NCBI GenBank assembly: GCA_963666805.2
Contig: CAXXWR010000006.1
Coordinates: 868,001-932,000 of the forward strand
Reading direction: 5' to 3'
Origin: Fusibacter sp963666805
GTDB lineage: Bacteria; Bacillota; Clostridia; Peptostreptococcales; Acidaminobacteraceae
DNA: 64,000 bases
Part shown: positions 42,065 to 51,728 of the stretch, piece after piece
Position numbering within the stretch: position 1 is the stretch's first letter
Layout of the letters: the number at the start of each line of letters is the position of its first letter
Translations under genes and position numbers: made by a program
The notes under the pieces: generated by a model
Databases searched by the model: none
What the model saw: only the letters and a program-made list of their open reading frames with translations
What the model was told of the DNA's origin: nothing

Positions 42065-42565
42065 ATGTGGAAGCGGATGGCATACCAGTTGATTATTGGC
42101 CTTTTTCTTGCCAGTATTTGTGCTTATGTGATAGGTGATCACACAAGTATTATAAGTACGATACATATTATGTGTGCTTTAGCGTTAATGATGTCTGAGA
42201 TTTTTATCAATTTTAAAGAACGTTGGTCAAGTGGTTTAATGATGAGTTTTACAGCCAGCTTGATTTTACTTATTATGACAAAGTCATGTTACTATACTTT
42301 ACTTATTTTATTAACAGGTATTTCTTTAGGATATATTGGAGAATACATACGTCAACATGTACAGCCGTATCAATTCCAAAGAGGCATTATATTAGGTTTG
42401 TTTGCAGTTTTGATAGGCATTGATTTATTTGGATTTAAGGGATGGGGTCAAAGTGCCAGTGAATTTGATTTTTCAATTCAGGTGGTCTATCCATTTATAA
42501 TAGCGATAGGTTTATTCATTCTTGAATTTTTGAAAAGACCAATTAAGAGCTACTATCAAAAATAA
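42065..42565 (+). CDS. hypothetical multi-pass membrane protein, 166 aa
   Basis: Five predicted membrane spans (about 7-25, 30-50, 57-80, 82-97 and 108-120, with a sixth at 138-157) and short loops. No motif is recognised. AGAGGTGATG precedes the ATG. It stands between a minus-strand thioesterase gene and the minus-strand D-serine dehydratase gene. Role unknown. Confidence 0.6.
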   Translation: MWKRMAYQLIIGLFLASICAYVIGDHTSIISTIHIMCALALMMSEIFINFKERWSSGLMMSFTASLILLIMTKSCYYTLLILLTGISLGYIGEYIRQHVQPYQFQRGIILGLFAVLIGIDLFGFKGWGQSASEFDFSIQVVYPFIIAIGLFILEFLKRPIKSYYQK

Positions 42566-42573
42566 TAAAAAAA

Positions 42574-42616
42574 GCGATGGTTATTCACTCTAGTGAGGTA
42601 ACCATCGCCTTTTTAA
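42574..42616. terminator. bidirectional terminator between the membrane protein and dsdA
   Basis: A 10-bp stem, GCGATGGTTA with TAACCATCGC, and A and T runs on the two sides. Confidence 0.85.
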
Positions 42617-42633
42617 TATAAAGTAAAGAATCT

Positions 42634-44055
42634 CTAAAGGGTCATTAAATCTGAATGCTGTCCTTTAGCGATATAAGCTTCCATTTCTGAATCAGGAACG
42701 AGGTTTCCACCTGTTGCCCAAGAGATGTGAGTTGCTTTTTCCATATGGCTTAGGAGGCCTTTGTCTTTGAGATAATTGAAGCCTTGAGTCTCATAAAAAA
42801 GTTTAATAGGCCCCATAAAACCTGCTAAGGCAGAAGGTTCAAGTCCTATGTGTTGTGAGGCGGCGAGTAAGTAGAGCATACGATAAAGTTTATCGTCTTC
42901 AACAGTGTAGCCACCACTGAGCAGGGGTGTTACAATGTTAGCGACATAAGTAGAGGCACGTGATACAGCAAGGCCATCAGCTTGTGTCAGCCCATCAATT
43001 CCAATATCGCTAATAGAAGGACAGCTGGCAAGACGCAATGGTTTTCCGTTTTTAGAGGCGACGTTGTCCATCGAGGAAAGAGCATATAGCATGCAAGGGG
43101 CATGAGTGGGTTCAGCTATAAAGATATGAACATGATCCCCAAAGATGCACTTGAGCGCAAAGCTAATGCCACCTGGTGCTCCACCTACCCCACAAGGCAA
43201 GTAAACAAAGAGGGGATGTGTTTCGTCAACGGTGATTTGAGCTTCTTCAAGTTGTTTTTTAAGACGCCAGCCCCCAACAGCATAGCCTAAAAATAAAAGC
43301 TTTGAGTTTTCATCATCAATAAAGTAAGCGTTGGTTTGTCCAAGTGATTCACTTCTAGCGATTTTAACAGCCTCTGAGTAGTCGGACTCGTGTAAGATAA
43401 CATTGACACCTAACGTTTTTAATTTTTCAACCTTCCATGCTTTGGCATCGTGAGACATATGAACGGTTACTTTAAAACCCAATTTTGAACCGATTATGCC
43501 AATACTAAGCCCTAGATTACCTGTTGAAGCAACTATAAGCTCATGCGTTTTAAAGAGGGCTTTAAAAGGTTCGGTCATGAAGCAGGTATAGTCAGGCGTC
43601 GCAGTTTCTGCTTGGCTGGATGTGCTATTGGAACTTTCATTTAAAAAGTCAGATGGAGAGGGAGCAGGAATGAGCCCTGCCTTAATAGCACATTCTTCTG
43701 CATAAGTAATGACTTCGTAAATACCGCCCCGTGCTTTGACAGAGCCTGAAATAGGCAAGTGACTATCTGCTTTCATGAGCCAATGACCTAAAACTCGACC
43801 GCCAATAAAGGTAATCACTGATTTTTGGAATTCTTCAATGGACATGAGTGGTGATTCTATAAGGCCATGGGATTCTTTTGTATCCTCAAAAGCAGATGCA
43901 AAGAAGGGGGCAAAACGTCTTAAACGTTGTTCAGCCTCTTCAATTTCCTTAATACTGGGTGAAATGTCTTTAATGGAAGCTAATGCCTTATCTATAGAGG
44001 TTAAGTGGGGATTAATCCACATTATTTCTTGCTTTTTTTTAAGCTCATTTATCAT
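42634..44055 (-). CDS. dsdA: D-serine ammonia-lyase
   Basis: A PLP-dependent enzyme of 473 residues that converts D-serine to pyruvate and ammonia. The PLP lysine lies in ISGSVKARGG, the phosphate-binding loop in GVGGAPGG, and the ASTGNLGLSIGIIGSKLGFKV block is diagnostic of DsdA. The region between about 145 and 165 contains a Ser/Thr/Ala-rich insertion (NESSNSTSSQAETA) not expected in the core. AAGGAG precedes the ATG. No dsdC regulator or dsdX transporter is next to it. Confidence 0.93.
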   Translation of the reverse strand: MINELKKKQEIMWINPHLTSIDKALASIKDISPSIKEIEEAEQRLRRFAPFFASAFEDTKESHGLIESPLMSIEEFQKSVITFIGGRVLGHWLMKADSHLPISGSVKARGGIYEVITYAEECAIKAGLIPAPSPSDFLNESSNSTSSQAETATPDYTCFMTEPFKALFKTHELIVASTGNLGLSIGIIGSKLGFKVTVHMSHDAKAWKVEKLKTLGVNVILHESDYSEAVKIARSESLGQTNAYFIDDENSKLLFLGYAVGGWRLKKQLEEAQITVDETHPLFVYLPCGVGGAPGGISFALKCIFGDHVHIFIAEPTHAPCMLYALSSMDNVASKNGKPLRLASCPSISDIGIDGLTQADGLAVSRASTYVANIVTPLLSGGYTVEDDKLYRMLYLLAASQHIGLEPSALAGFMGPIKLFYETQGFNYLKDKGLLSHMEKATHISWATGGNLVPDSEMEAYIAKGQHSDLMTL

Positions 44056-44205
44056 GATTTCACACTCCTTTACTCAACATCATATCAAAACTAAGTCTAA
44101 AATTAAAGATGATTCTAAAGGCTTGAAATGGTATAATAGGACTAGAAAAAGTTGTCATAGAAGCGTTAGTCATTTACTTAACATCACTTGAACAAAGGAG
44201 TTCTT

Positions 44206-44706
44206 ATGAAAAATAAACAACTTATTTTAATGTGTTGTGCACTGCTCGTTACACTCAGTTTTTTCTTGCCGTGGGCTAAGATGGATTCGGAGTTTGATAC
44301 ATTTAAAAGTACAGGTGCAAGTTATAATGGGATGACAGTGATTAGTGCCATAGGTTATGGTGTCCAAATGGTTTCTGCTTTTGGTACAGCATATGGCTTT
44401 CATTTTCCCGCACAAATCCTCTACTTGGGTTATGTCATAGCACTTATACCAATACTGGGTATTGCTGGTTTTATCTTTTTAGGCTTAAAGAAGCCGGGAG
44501 GAAAACTCATGATAAGAATTCAAACTATTGTAGCGATTTTATTTGCTGTGGGGCTTATCATTTTATCCAATAGCAGTGCGGATATGAAAATATTAGTGGA
44601 TTCATTGATTGATGTTCAATTTGGTTTTTATTTAATGCTAATAGCAGCCATTGTTGGTTTCATATTTACTTTTTTAATCAAGAAGGGTAGTAGAAGACAT
44701 GCATAA
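44206..44706 (+). CDS. hypothetical membrane protein, 166 aa
   Basis: Four hydrophobic segments (about 5-25, 45-60, 70-95 and 105-125, with a further one at 140-160) and a polar C-terminus. The frame extends to 44188, but AAAGGAG lies just before ATG 44206. Its last codons overlap the following gene, so the two are co-translated. I do not recognise the family. Confidence 0.65.
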   Translation: MKNKQLILMCCALLVTLSFFLPWAKMDSEFDTFKSTGASYNGMTVISAIGYGVQMVSAFGTAYGFHFPAQILYLGYVIALIPILGIAGFIFLGLKKPGGKLMIRIQTIVAILFAVGLIILSNSSADMKILVDSLIDVQFGFYLMLIAAIVGFIFTFLIKKGSRRHA

Positions 44707-45232
44707 GAAAATGGGAAAACAATTGGGCGTTGCTTGTATCGTCATTGCGATTGGTGTTTTGTTAATTGATCAAGTGACCTATACTGTCAAAACTGAATTT
44801 GTCGTTCCTTATACTGAACAGCTTTTGCAAACAGACTATGGCAGTTCAGCGAACGTTTCGTTTTTAAAGCGCGTTGAAACCAAACAAAGTAAGATTGTCT
44901 ATTTTTATGTGACACAAGCTGACCAACATTTTTTAGAAATTTATGCTTACCGAAAAAGTCCAATTAGTCATGCTTATCAATTGGTTCATCCTGTTTCATT
45001 AAAAGTGACAGAGAATGAAGTGATTAATAAATCAATTGTTATAGAAGATTTTAGAGAAAAATTATTGATATTGTATGGTATGAATTCTCCTTACAATATT
45101 GAAGTAAAGAGACATTCAGAACTTGAAGGGACTTATTATGCTGCTAAAAGCAAGTATTATCTTTACACGTTTACGGATATTGAACGGATGTATTTTTATT
45201 ATGTTAATGTAGCGGGTCAAAGTCATCCATAA
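44699..45232 (+). CDS. hypothetical protein with N-terminal membrane segment, 177 aa
   Basis: A hydrophobic N-terminal segment (about residues 9-27) precedes a probably extracytoplasmic domain rich in Tyr and Lys without cysteine or known motifs. It overlaps the membrane protein gene by 8 bases, so a shared function such as a complex or envelope partner is likely. Function is unknown. Confidence 0.6.
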   Translation: MHKKMGKQLGVACIVIAIGVLLIDQVTYTVKTEFVVPYTEQLLQTDYGSSANVSFLKRVETKQSKIVYFYVTQADQHFLEIYAYRKSPISHAYQLVHPVSLKVTENEVINKSIVIEDFREKLLILYGMNSPYNIEVKRHSELEGTYYAAKSKYYLYTFTDIERMYFYYVNVAGQSHP

Positions 45233-45252
45233 TGAAAAGCGTTATATTAGAT

Positions 45253-45298
45253 AAAAAGCCATCTTTTGAAGTTGTTAAACTCCAAAAGATGGCTTTTA
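45253..45298. terminator. bidirectional terminator before hndD
   Basis: A 15-bp stem, AAAAGCCATCTTTTG/CAAAAGATGGCTTTT, with A and T runs; it separates converging genes. Confidence 0.9.
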
Positions 45299-45319
45299 AG
45301 TTATAAGAAAAGTCTAACG

Positions 45320-47062
45320 TTAAATTTTTTCTTTAGGCACATAGTGCGTATGAAGTAGCTCATGTGCCTTGTGGCTATTAGGTTCACCTAAGAATTCTTT
45401 ATAGATTTTCTTAATGTAAGGATTTTCATGTGACTTACGGAGAACCTTGTTTTTATCTTCTTGATAAATAGCGGCTTGACGACGTTTGATAATTTCCATA
45501 TCGCCATGATGATAGGGTTGACCACCGCCACCGATACACCCACCTGGGCATGCCATAATTTCGATGGCATGGTATTGACTCTTGCCAGAACGGATATCTT
45601 CAAGGAGCTTGCGTGCATTGCCTAAGCCGTGAGCAATGCCTATCTTAAGTTCAAGTTCGCCTACTTCAACAGTGGCTTCTCTGATACCTTCAAAGCCTCT
45701 TAACTGTTCGAATTCCACTTTTTCAAGAGTTTCATTGGTAATCCATTCGTAAGCTGTACGAACAGCAGCCTCTATAACACCACCTGTTGTCCCGAAGATA
45801 ACAGAAGCACCTGTACTTTCACCAAGAATAGAATCGAATTCAGACTCTTTTAGATTGACATAATCAACACTGGCTTCTTTAAGCATGAGTCCCAGTTCAC
45901 GAGTGGTGATAACAATATCTACGTTATTATTATGGTCTTTTGTCAATTCAGGTCTTGCAGCTTCAGCTTTTTTGGCTAAGCAAGGCATCACAGATGCCAC
46001 GACAATATTTTTAGGATCAAGATTCATTTGTTCGGCATAGTAGGTTTTAGCCATTGTACCGAGCATAATTTGTGGTGATTTACAAGTTGATGGAATGTCT
46101 AGCATGTCGGGAAATTGATGTTCTATAAATTTAACCCATGCAGGACAACAAGAGGTGAGCATAGGAAGCGTTCCCCCATTTTCAATCCGATTAATGAGTT
46201 CAGAAGCTTCTTCCATAATAGTAAGATCTGCACCAAAGTCGGTATCAAAAACCCCATCAAACCCCATATTTCGAAGTGCTGTGACCATTTTGCCTGTACT
46301 GACACTGCCAGCTTCCATACCGAAGAGTTCACCAATGGCTACACGAACTGCAGGTGCTACTTGAACCACTACATGTTTTTCAGGGTCATTGAGAGCTTCC
46401 CAAAGTTTATCGGTATTGTTGACTTCTGTTAGAGCTGCAGTTGGGCAAACAGCAACACATTGACCACAGAAAGTACAAGAAGTGTCTGCCATGTCGAGAT
46501 TAAAAGCAGGGCCAACAAAAACGTCAAATCCACGATTAACAGCTGATAAGATACCACATGTTTGAACTTCATTACACATGGTCTCACAACGACGACACAT
46601 AACACATTTATTGGGATCTTTAACCAATGAGAAAGAAGATGTATCTTTTTCATAGTTCATTTTTTGACCTGAATAACGGACTTCTCTAATGCCCAGTTCT
46701 TGTGCGAGCCGTTGAAGATCACAGTCAAGATTTTTGGGACAAACAAGGCAGTCATACGGATGGTTAGAAAGTAAGAGCTCAACAGCCATACGGCGTGCTG
46801 AAATAGCTCTGGCATTGTCTGTACGGATGGTCATGCCTTCTGTACATTGTTCTGAGCAAGAAGGAACTAAGGTTGGTCGACCTTCTACTTCAACCATACA
46901 GACACGACAAGAAGCGGTTTGGTTGACAATTCCAAACTCATGCAGGTCTAGATGGCAAAGTGTTGGAATACTAATATTGATTGCTTTAGCGGCTTCGAGA
47001 ATGGTTGTTCCTTCAGGGACAGAAGTCTCGGTACCGTTGATTGTTACATTGATCATTTTCAC
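45320..47062 (-). CDS. hndD: [FeFe] hydrogenase catalytic subunit HndD
   Basis: A 580-residue [FeFe] hydrogenase. N-terminal [2Fe-2S] ligands are around Cys36-Cys69, then the His-Cys3 cluster (His101, Cys105, Cys108, Cys114), two [4Fe-4S] ferredoxin motifs (153-164 and 196-206), and the H-cluster signatures TSCCPAW (303-309), MPCLAKKAE (359-367) and EIMACPGGCIGGGGQP (501-516). The C-terminal small-subunit domain is fused. In related enzymes HndABCD couples H2 to NAD(P) and ferredoxin. The start is taken as GTG 47062, six bases after GGGGGG; an ATG two codons on is the alternative. Confidence 0.95.
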   Translation of the reverse strand: MKMINVTINGTETSVPEGTTILEAAKAINISIPTLCHLDLHEFGIVNQTASCRVCMVEVEGRPTLVPSCSEQCTEGMTIRTDNARAISARRMAVELLLSNHPYDCLVCPKNLDCDLQRLAQELGIREVRYSGQKMNYEKDTSSFSLVKDPNKCVMCRRCETMCNEVQTCGILSAVNRGFDVFVGPAFNLDMADTSCTFCGQCVAVCPTAALTEVNNTDKLWEALNDPEKHVVVQVAPAVRVAIGELFGMEAGSVSTGKMVTALRNMGFDGVFDTDFGADLTIMEEASELINRIENGGTLPMLTSCCPAWVKFIEHQFPDMLDIPSTCKSPQIMLGTMAKTYYAEQMNLDPKNIVVASVMPCLAKKAEAARPELTKDHNNNVDIVITTRELGLMLKEASVDYVNLKESEFDSILGESTGASVIFGTTGGVIEAAVRTAYEWITNETLEKVEFEQLRGFEGIREATVEVGELELKIGIAHGLGNARKLLEDIRSGKSQYHAIEIMACPGGCIGGGGQPYHHGDMEIIKRRQAAIYQEDKNKVLRKSHENPYIKKIYKEFLGEPNSHKAHELLHTHYVPKEKI

Positions 47063-47074
47063 TTAAATCCCCCC

Positions 47075-48868
47075 TTATGGTCTTATGACAGCGTCAAATT
47101 TACAAGCGTCAAAGCATGCACCGCAGGCGATACAAGCTGATTGGTCAATAACATGTTTTTGCTTAGGTGCACCTTTGATACATGAAACCGGACAAACTCT
47201 GGCACAGGCCGTACAGCCAATACATTTTTCTGGATCAATACTGTATTTTGCAAGAGCTTTACAAGCGCCTGCAGGACAGTGTTTGTCTTTAATATGAGCT
47301 AAATATTCATCATAGAAATAGTCCAGTGTACTGAGAACAGGGTTCGGTGCAGTTTGACCCAAACCACATAGGGCGCTGTCTTTAATCATCTTGCCCAATG
47401 ATTTCAGTTTGGTGATGTCTTCCATTGTGCCTTCACCCTTGGTGATTTTATCGAGAATTTCAAACATACGCTTAGTACCAATACGACACGGTGTACATTT
47501 ACCACAAGATTCATCTTGGGTAAATTCAAGATAAAACTTGGCAATGTTAACCATGCAGTCATCTTCATCCATGACAATCATCCCACCAGAACCCATCATG
47601 GAACCGATAGATTTAAGGCTTTCATAGTCAATCGGTGTATCAAGGTCTTTGACGGTAATAACACCCCCTGATGGACCACCTGTTTGAACGGCTTTAAACT
47701 TTTTACCACCGACGATGCCGCCGCCGATATCATAGATGATTTCTCTAAGTGTTGTGCCCATAGGGACTTCTACAAGGCCAACATTGTTAACCTTACCTGC
47801 AAGAGCAAAAACTTTAGTTCCTTTTGATTTTTCAGTCCCAATACTGGAAAACCATTCAGGGCCTTTTAATATAATTGGCGCCACATTGGCAAATGTTTCA
47901 ACATTATTAACAGAGGTTGGTTTGCCTTTATAACCTTCTACTGAAGGATAAGGGGGCTTCTTGGTTGGTTCGCCTCTTTTGCCTTCAACTGAATGAATAA
48001 GAGCTGTTTCTTCACCACAAACGAAGGCACCTGCACCATATTTAATGGTAATATTGAACGAAAAATCAGATCCGAAAATATGGTCTCCTAAGAGGCCCAT
48101 TTCAAGAGCTTGATCAATGGCAATTCTAAGACGACTAATGGCAAGAGGATATTCGGCACGAATGTAGATTACCCCTTGATTTGCCCCAATGGCATAACCG
48201 GCGATTGCCATTGCTTCAAGAACCGTATGAGGATCGCCTTCTAAAATGGAACGGTCCATAAAAGCACCAGGGTCTCCCTCATCGGCATTACAAATAATAT
48301 ATTTCTGGTCAGATTGACTTTTGCGGGTAAATTCCCATTTAAGTCCTGTTGAGAATCCACCACCACCACGGCCTCTAAGACCACTTGATTTCATCGTTTC
48401 AATCACTTGTTCAGGTGTCATATTGGTCAAAACTGTGCCCAAAGCTTCGTAGCCGTTGAAGGCTATGTATTCATTAATATCTTCAGGATTGATGCGACCA
48501 CAGTTACGTAGAGCAATACGGTATTGTTTTTTATAAAAGTCCATCTCATCGTGTTTAGAAAGAGAAAGACGGGTTGTCGGTTCCTCATAAAGAAGACGTT
48601 CAACGATACGTCCTTTGACGATATGCTCATTGACAATTTCTTCTACATCAGAGAGTTTAACTTTGACATAAAACACGTTATCGGGATGGATTTTGACAAT
48701 GGGACCTTGTCCGCAAAATCCAAAACATCCTGTTTTGACTACTGCAGTTTCTTGATCGTAACCGACTGCTTTGAGTTGTTCATTAAAAGCATCAACAATT
48801 TGAAGACTATCTGCCGAGACACATCCTGTACCTCCACAGACCATAATATGTGTCCTTAATACTGACAT
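47075..48868 (-). CDS. hndC: NuoF-like hydrogenase subunit HndC
   Basis: A 597-residue flavoprotein. The N-terminal thioredoxin-like [2Fe-2S] part (about 1-110) contains GGTGCVSADS and KTGCFGFCGQGP; the central part has GRGGGGFSTGLKWEF with FMN/NAD-binding, and SLBB-like features; cysteines CGKCTPCRIG bind N3-type [4Fe-4S], and the C-terminal ferredoxin domain has two CX2CX2CX3C motifs. It oxidises NAD(P)H and passes electrons to HndD. AAGGAGG lies before the ATG, and it is 12 bases from hndD. Confidence 0.95.
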   Translation of the reverse strand: MSVLRTHIMVCGGTGCVSADSLQIVDAFNEQLKAVGYDQETAVVKTGCFGFCGQGPIVKIHPDNVFYVKVKLSDVEEIVNEHIVKGRIVERLLYEEPTTRLSLSKHDEMDFYKKQYRIALRNCGRINPEDINEYIAFNGYEALGTVLTNMTPEQVIETMKSSGLRGRGGGGFSTGLKWEFTRKSQSDQKYIICNADEGDPGAFMDRSILEGDPHTVLEAMAIAGYAIGANQGVIYIRAEYPLAISRLRIAIDQALEMGLLGDHIFGSDFSFNITIKYGAGAFVCGEETALIHSVEGKRGEPTKKPPYPSVEGYKGKPTSVNNVETFANVAPIILKGPEWFSSIGTEKSKGTKVFALAGKVNNVGLVEVPMGTTLREIIYDIGGGIVGGKKFKAVQTGGPSGGVITVKDLDTPIDYESLKSIGSMMGSGGMIVMDEDDCMVNIAKFYLEFTQDESCGKCTPCRIGTKRMFEILDKITKGEGTMEDITKLKSLGKMIKDSALCGLGQTAPNPVLSTLDYFYDEYLAHIKDKHCPAGACKALAKYSIDPEKCIGCTACARVCPVSCIKGAPKQKHVIDQSACIACGACFDACKFDAVIRP

Positions 48869-48879
48869 ACTCGACCTCC

Positions 48880-49275
48880 TTATAATGCACTATTGTAAGT
48901 TTTGATGAGGACATGGTCATCTAATATTTCCCCACCGGCAATATGCTTTTCAAGAATGACCTTAACATCAGCAGGTTTAATGTTGCCGTAGATAATGGGT
49001 TCTTTGCCAGGCATATTAATTTGAACAGTGGGTTCACTATGGCAGTACCCCATACAGCCAACAGGAATCACTTTGATATTATCTTGAGAACTATCATTAA
49101 TTTCATCAACGAAAGCATTCAGCACTTCTCTTGCGCCGGCAGCTATTCCACAGGTTGCCATCCCGATAAGAATTTCAATTTGTTGATCGTCTGATTCTCC
49201 AGAGTCACGTAACTTTACTTTTTTAAGATGGTCGTCGCGAATGGCTTTGAGTTCTTCTAAAGATTTGATAGGCAT
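48880..49275 (-). CDS. hndB: [2Fe-2S] thioredoxin-like subunit HndB
   Basis: A 131-residue protein with a thioredoxin-like ferredoxin fold. Cysteines in GMATCGIAAGA and PVGCMGYCHSEP are the expected [2Fe-2S] ligands. In the NADP-reducing hydrogenase of Desulfovibrio it is the accessory electron-carrier subunit. Its ATG immediately follows the hndA stop (TAAATG), with AGGAGG inside hndA. Confidence 0.93.
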   Translation of the reverse strand: MPIKSLEELKAIRDDHLKKVKLRDSGESDDQQIEILIGMATCGIAAGAREVLNAFVDEINDSSQDNIKVIPVGCMGYCHSEPTVQINMPGKEPIIYGNIKPADVKVILEKHIAGGEILDDHVLIKTYNSAL

Positions 49276-49782
49276 TTATTCTCCTCCTTCATCATCCGTT
49301 TTGTATTGATTGATAATGTTTTCCACATCGTCTTTAGTCACATGTCCGTAGACTTTGTCATTAACCATCACAACAGGTGCAAGTCCACAAGCGCCGATGC
49401 ATCTGACATCTTTAAGGGTAAAGAGACCATCACTAGAGGTTTCTCCTACATCAATACCGAGATGATCTTTAAAACCCGCCATAACTTTATCTACACCTTT
49501 GACAAAGCAAGCAGTTCCCATACAGACACTGATTGTATTTTTCCCTTTTTTGTCTTGTGAAAAGTACGAATAAAAACTGACTACCCCATAAACTTTAGAG
49601 GCAGGCACATCAAGTTGCCTAGCAATGTAGAGTTGTAAATCACTTGGCAAATAACCGAAGAGTTCTTGTCCTTTATGAAGCACAGCAATAAGTGAATCTT
49701 CTTTGTCTTTCTGTGCTGCTATAAAAGCATCGAGTTCTTGGCGTTTTTCATTCCCTAAATCTTGATCAAAAATGGTTGCCAT
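49276..49782 (-). CDS. hndA: NuoE-like subunit HndA
   Basis: A 168-residue NuoE-family [2Fe-2S] subunit. Ligand cysteines occur in SVCMGTACFVKG and DVRCIGACGLAPVVMV, and the helical N-terminus (ALHKGQELFGYLPSDLQ) is typical. It transfers electrons between HndC and other subunits. The frame is open to 49803, but ATG 49782 follows AAAGGAAGTG at a good distance and gives the normal length. It is the first gene of the operon hndA-hndB-hndC-hndD. Confidence 0.93.
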   Translation of the reverse strand: MATIFDQDLGNEKRQELDAFIAAQKDKEDSLIAVLHKGQELFGYLPSDLQLYIARQLDVPASKVYGVVSFYSYFSQDKKGKNTISVCMGTACFVKGVDKVMAGFKDHLGIDVGETSSDGLFTLKDVRCIGACGLAPVVMVNDKVYGHVTKDDVENIINQYKTDDEGGE

Positions 49783-49847
49783 AACCACACTTCCTTTCTT
49801 CAATAGTCATACTGAAATAACAATAAAAAGAATTTTCAGTTAATTTA

Positions 49848-49876
49848 AGTATAGGCTATTTTTGATTAAATGAAAA
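49848..49876 (-). promoter_or_regulatory. candidate promoter of the hnd operon
   Basis: On the minus strand TTTTCA (49876-49871), a 17-base spacer and TATACT (49853-49848) lie about 65 bases before hndA. The -35 match is weak. Confidence 0.45.
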
Positions 49877-49978
49877 GGGTTAAGCCTGTAAATATCTTGC
49901 AGAATTCAAGCGATGAAAGAGTTGAATAAAGGTAGGGTTTGGGTATAAACTAAAAGTAATAAGAGAATGGGGGAAAAT

Positions 49979-50605
49979 ATGTTAGAGCGTGTTAAAGAGA
50001 ATGCTATTTATATCATAGGAGAGATCAGTATACCCAAAGCGCTCATAGGGAGCAAAGGACCTTTAATGGTTCACATAAGCGATACACCGCTTGTGAGCTA
50101 TGATCCTATTAGACGGGTTTTAAAGAAACTTGATCCGGATTATCTTATTCATTCAGGTGATGTTGTAGACAATATAAAATTGGGGCTAGATGCGACGCGT
50201 ATTGATCTTTATAAGCGTCATCTTAAACAGTTTGATAAAACACTCAAATGTGCACCAAAGGCTAAGAAATGGATTGCTCTGGGGAACCATGATGACGCGT
50301 GTGCTTTAAGAGAAGCAGTGGAAGATGTGACTATTATTCCACACGAAGAGGGGCTAGTGATTGAAATAGAACACAAACGGGTTGCAATTTCTCACTACTA
50401 TAGAAAAATCGTTCATCTAGAAGCTGATTTTTATTTTTTTGGTCACCATTTAGAGCAGAGGTCACAAGTGATTGATAATCGCTTCATTATAAATGGGATA
50501 GAGCAGATTTTTGTTTATGATTTCAGTAATAGTCAGTATTATAGTTTAAGATACCCAATAGGCACAGATGATGCGCGCCTATTGAGGTCGAGAATTGGGA
50601 TTTAA
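49979..50605 (+). CDS. metallophosphoesterase family protein
   Basis: A 208-residue protein with the metallophosphoesterase pattern: VHISDTPL, HSGDVVDNI, ALGNHDD, AISHYYR and FGHH provide the expected Asp, His and Asn metal ligands, though the first motif lacks the usual D-X-H. The substrate is unknown. The frame starts at 49967, but that ATG is part of the GGGGG site and ATG 49979 is preferred. It is next to a protein of unknown function and truA. Confidence 0.8.
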   Translation: MLERVKENAIYIIGEISIPKALIGSKGPLMVHISDTPLVSYDPIRRVLKKLDPDYLIHSGDVVDNIKLGLDATRIDLYKRHLKQFDKTLKCAPKAKKWIALGNHDDACALREAVEDVTIIPHEEGLVIEIEHKRVAISHYYRKIVHLEADFYFFGHHLEQRSQVIDNRFIINGIEQIFVYDFSNSQYYSLRYPIGTDDARLLRSRIGI

Positions 50606-50678
50606 AAAAGAGAGAAATAAAAGATTGTACTAATTGAAAGAAGTTACTATAAAATAAAGAAGGAAATGAGGGAATTGA

Positions 50679-51689
50679 ATGTCTTTTGTAAGAAGTGGTC
50701 CGAAAATTTTAATTGTTGAACCGGCTGATTTTTCAACCTTTAAATCGACAATGCTTAATCGATATCAATGTAAAGAAATGCCAGAAGAAGCACATTCATT
50801 TGCAGAGGTGCTTTCCTATATGAGGCGTAATGAAACTTTACTTTATATTGCTGAAAATGGGAGAGAAAATATCTCTGTGTTTGAACAAGACCGATGCTTG
50901 AGAGCACCAGAAGGTGCTCAAAATATCTTAATGGATCTGATTAATAATGGCCATACTCAACTGATTCGGTATGTGAGAAAGGCACCGAGAATTGTCATCA
51001 TGAAGATAATAGGTGATATTAAAGGGACAGTGACGTCTGTAGCTGATGATTTTCATACTGAAGAAAAGTCTTTGATTGAGGCTTTGGGTGAGAATTCAAA
51101 AGGAACGATTATTTGTTTTACAGCGTCCCATCTTGATAGAAAAGTACACTTTAATGAGCTTTATAAAGGAGCTGTTTACACGACCTATCACTTTTCAGAG
51201 GTGGTAAATAAACTGGATTCACAAAGTTTAAAATATATTAATCGCAACATGGGGCAAGAAATGTGGTATGATTTAAAAATCAAAATATATGATAGCTATG
51301 GAGACTATCAAAGTCAGTATGATCGTCTGAGATATATTTTGGATAAGTTAGATGTGGGTTTAATTTTAAGAGAAGGATGGGGAGAAGATGCCGCTAATAT
51401 CTTTCAGATTGTTGAAATATATGAAGTCAATCTTTTTACCTATTATTCACCACAAGCACTTAAAAAAGTCTTGTTGGCTCTTGAGTATATGAAAAATGGA
51501 GAGCGGATTGTTGACTATGACTTATTTAGAAAGCGTAAGAAGATTCACTGGGATGATATTAGAACCAAGGAAATTAAAACAAAAGTCGCATTAAGTGCCT
51601 ATTATCGAAAAGAACTCTATGATAAACTCGATTCAGAAAGCATAAGAGCTCTTGAAGATATGGAAGAAACGATTTTTGTAAGCCGATAA
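50679..51689 (+). CDS. conserved-looking hypothetical protein, 336 aa
   Basis: A soluble protein of 336 residues with a basic start (SFVRSGPKILIVEPADF), several hydrophobic beta strands (RIVIMKIIGDI, TIICFTASHL) and a helical C-terminal half rich in Asp, Tyr and Lys. No catalytic motif, membrane span or cofactor signature is visible, and I do not recognise a family. The GAGGG site and normal codon use support it. It lies between the phosphoesterase and truA genes. Confidence 0.65.
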   Translation: MSFVRSGPKILIVEPADFSTFKSTMLNRYQCKEMPEEAHSFAEVLSYMRRNETLLYIAENGRENISVFEQDRCLRAPEGAQNILMDLINNGHTQLIRYVRKAPRIVIMKIIGDIKGTVTSVADDFHTEEKSLIEALGENSKGTIICFTASHLDRKVHFNELYKGAVYTTYHFSEVVNKLDSQSLKYINRNMGQEMWYDLKIKIYDSYGDYQSQYDRLRYILDKLDVGLILREGWGEDAANIFQIVEIYEVNLFTYYSPQALKKVLLALEYMKNGERIVDYDLFRKRKKIHWDDIRTKEIKTKVALSAYYRKELYDKLDSESIRALEDMEETIFVSR

Positions 51690-51728
51690 AATATGAGCTG
51701 ATAACAAGCTGAAAATTGAGGAGAAAAT

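Noticed and set aside
45388..49560. Several open frames of 60-110 codons on the + strand across the hnd operon
   Set aside because: They are antisense shadows of well-supported hydrogenase genes with no ribosome sites or domains.
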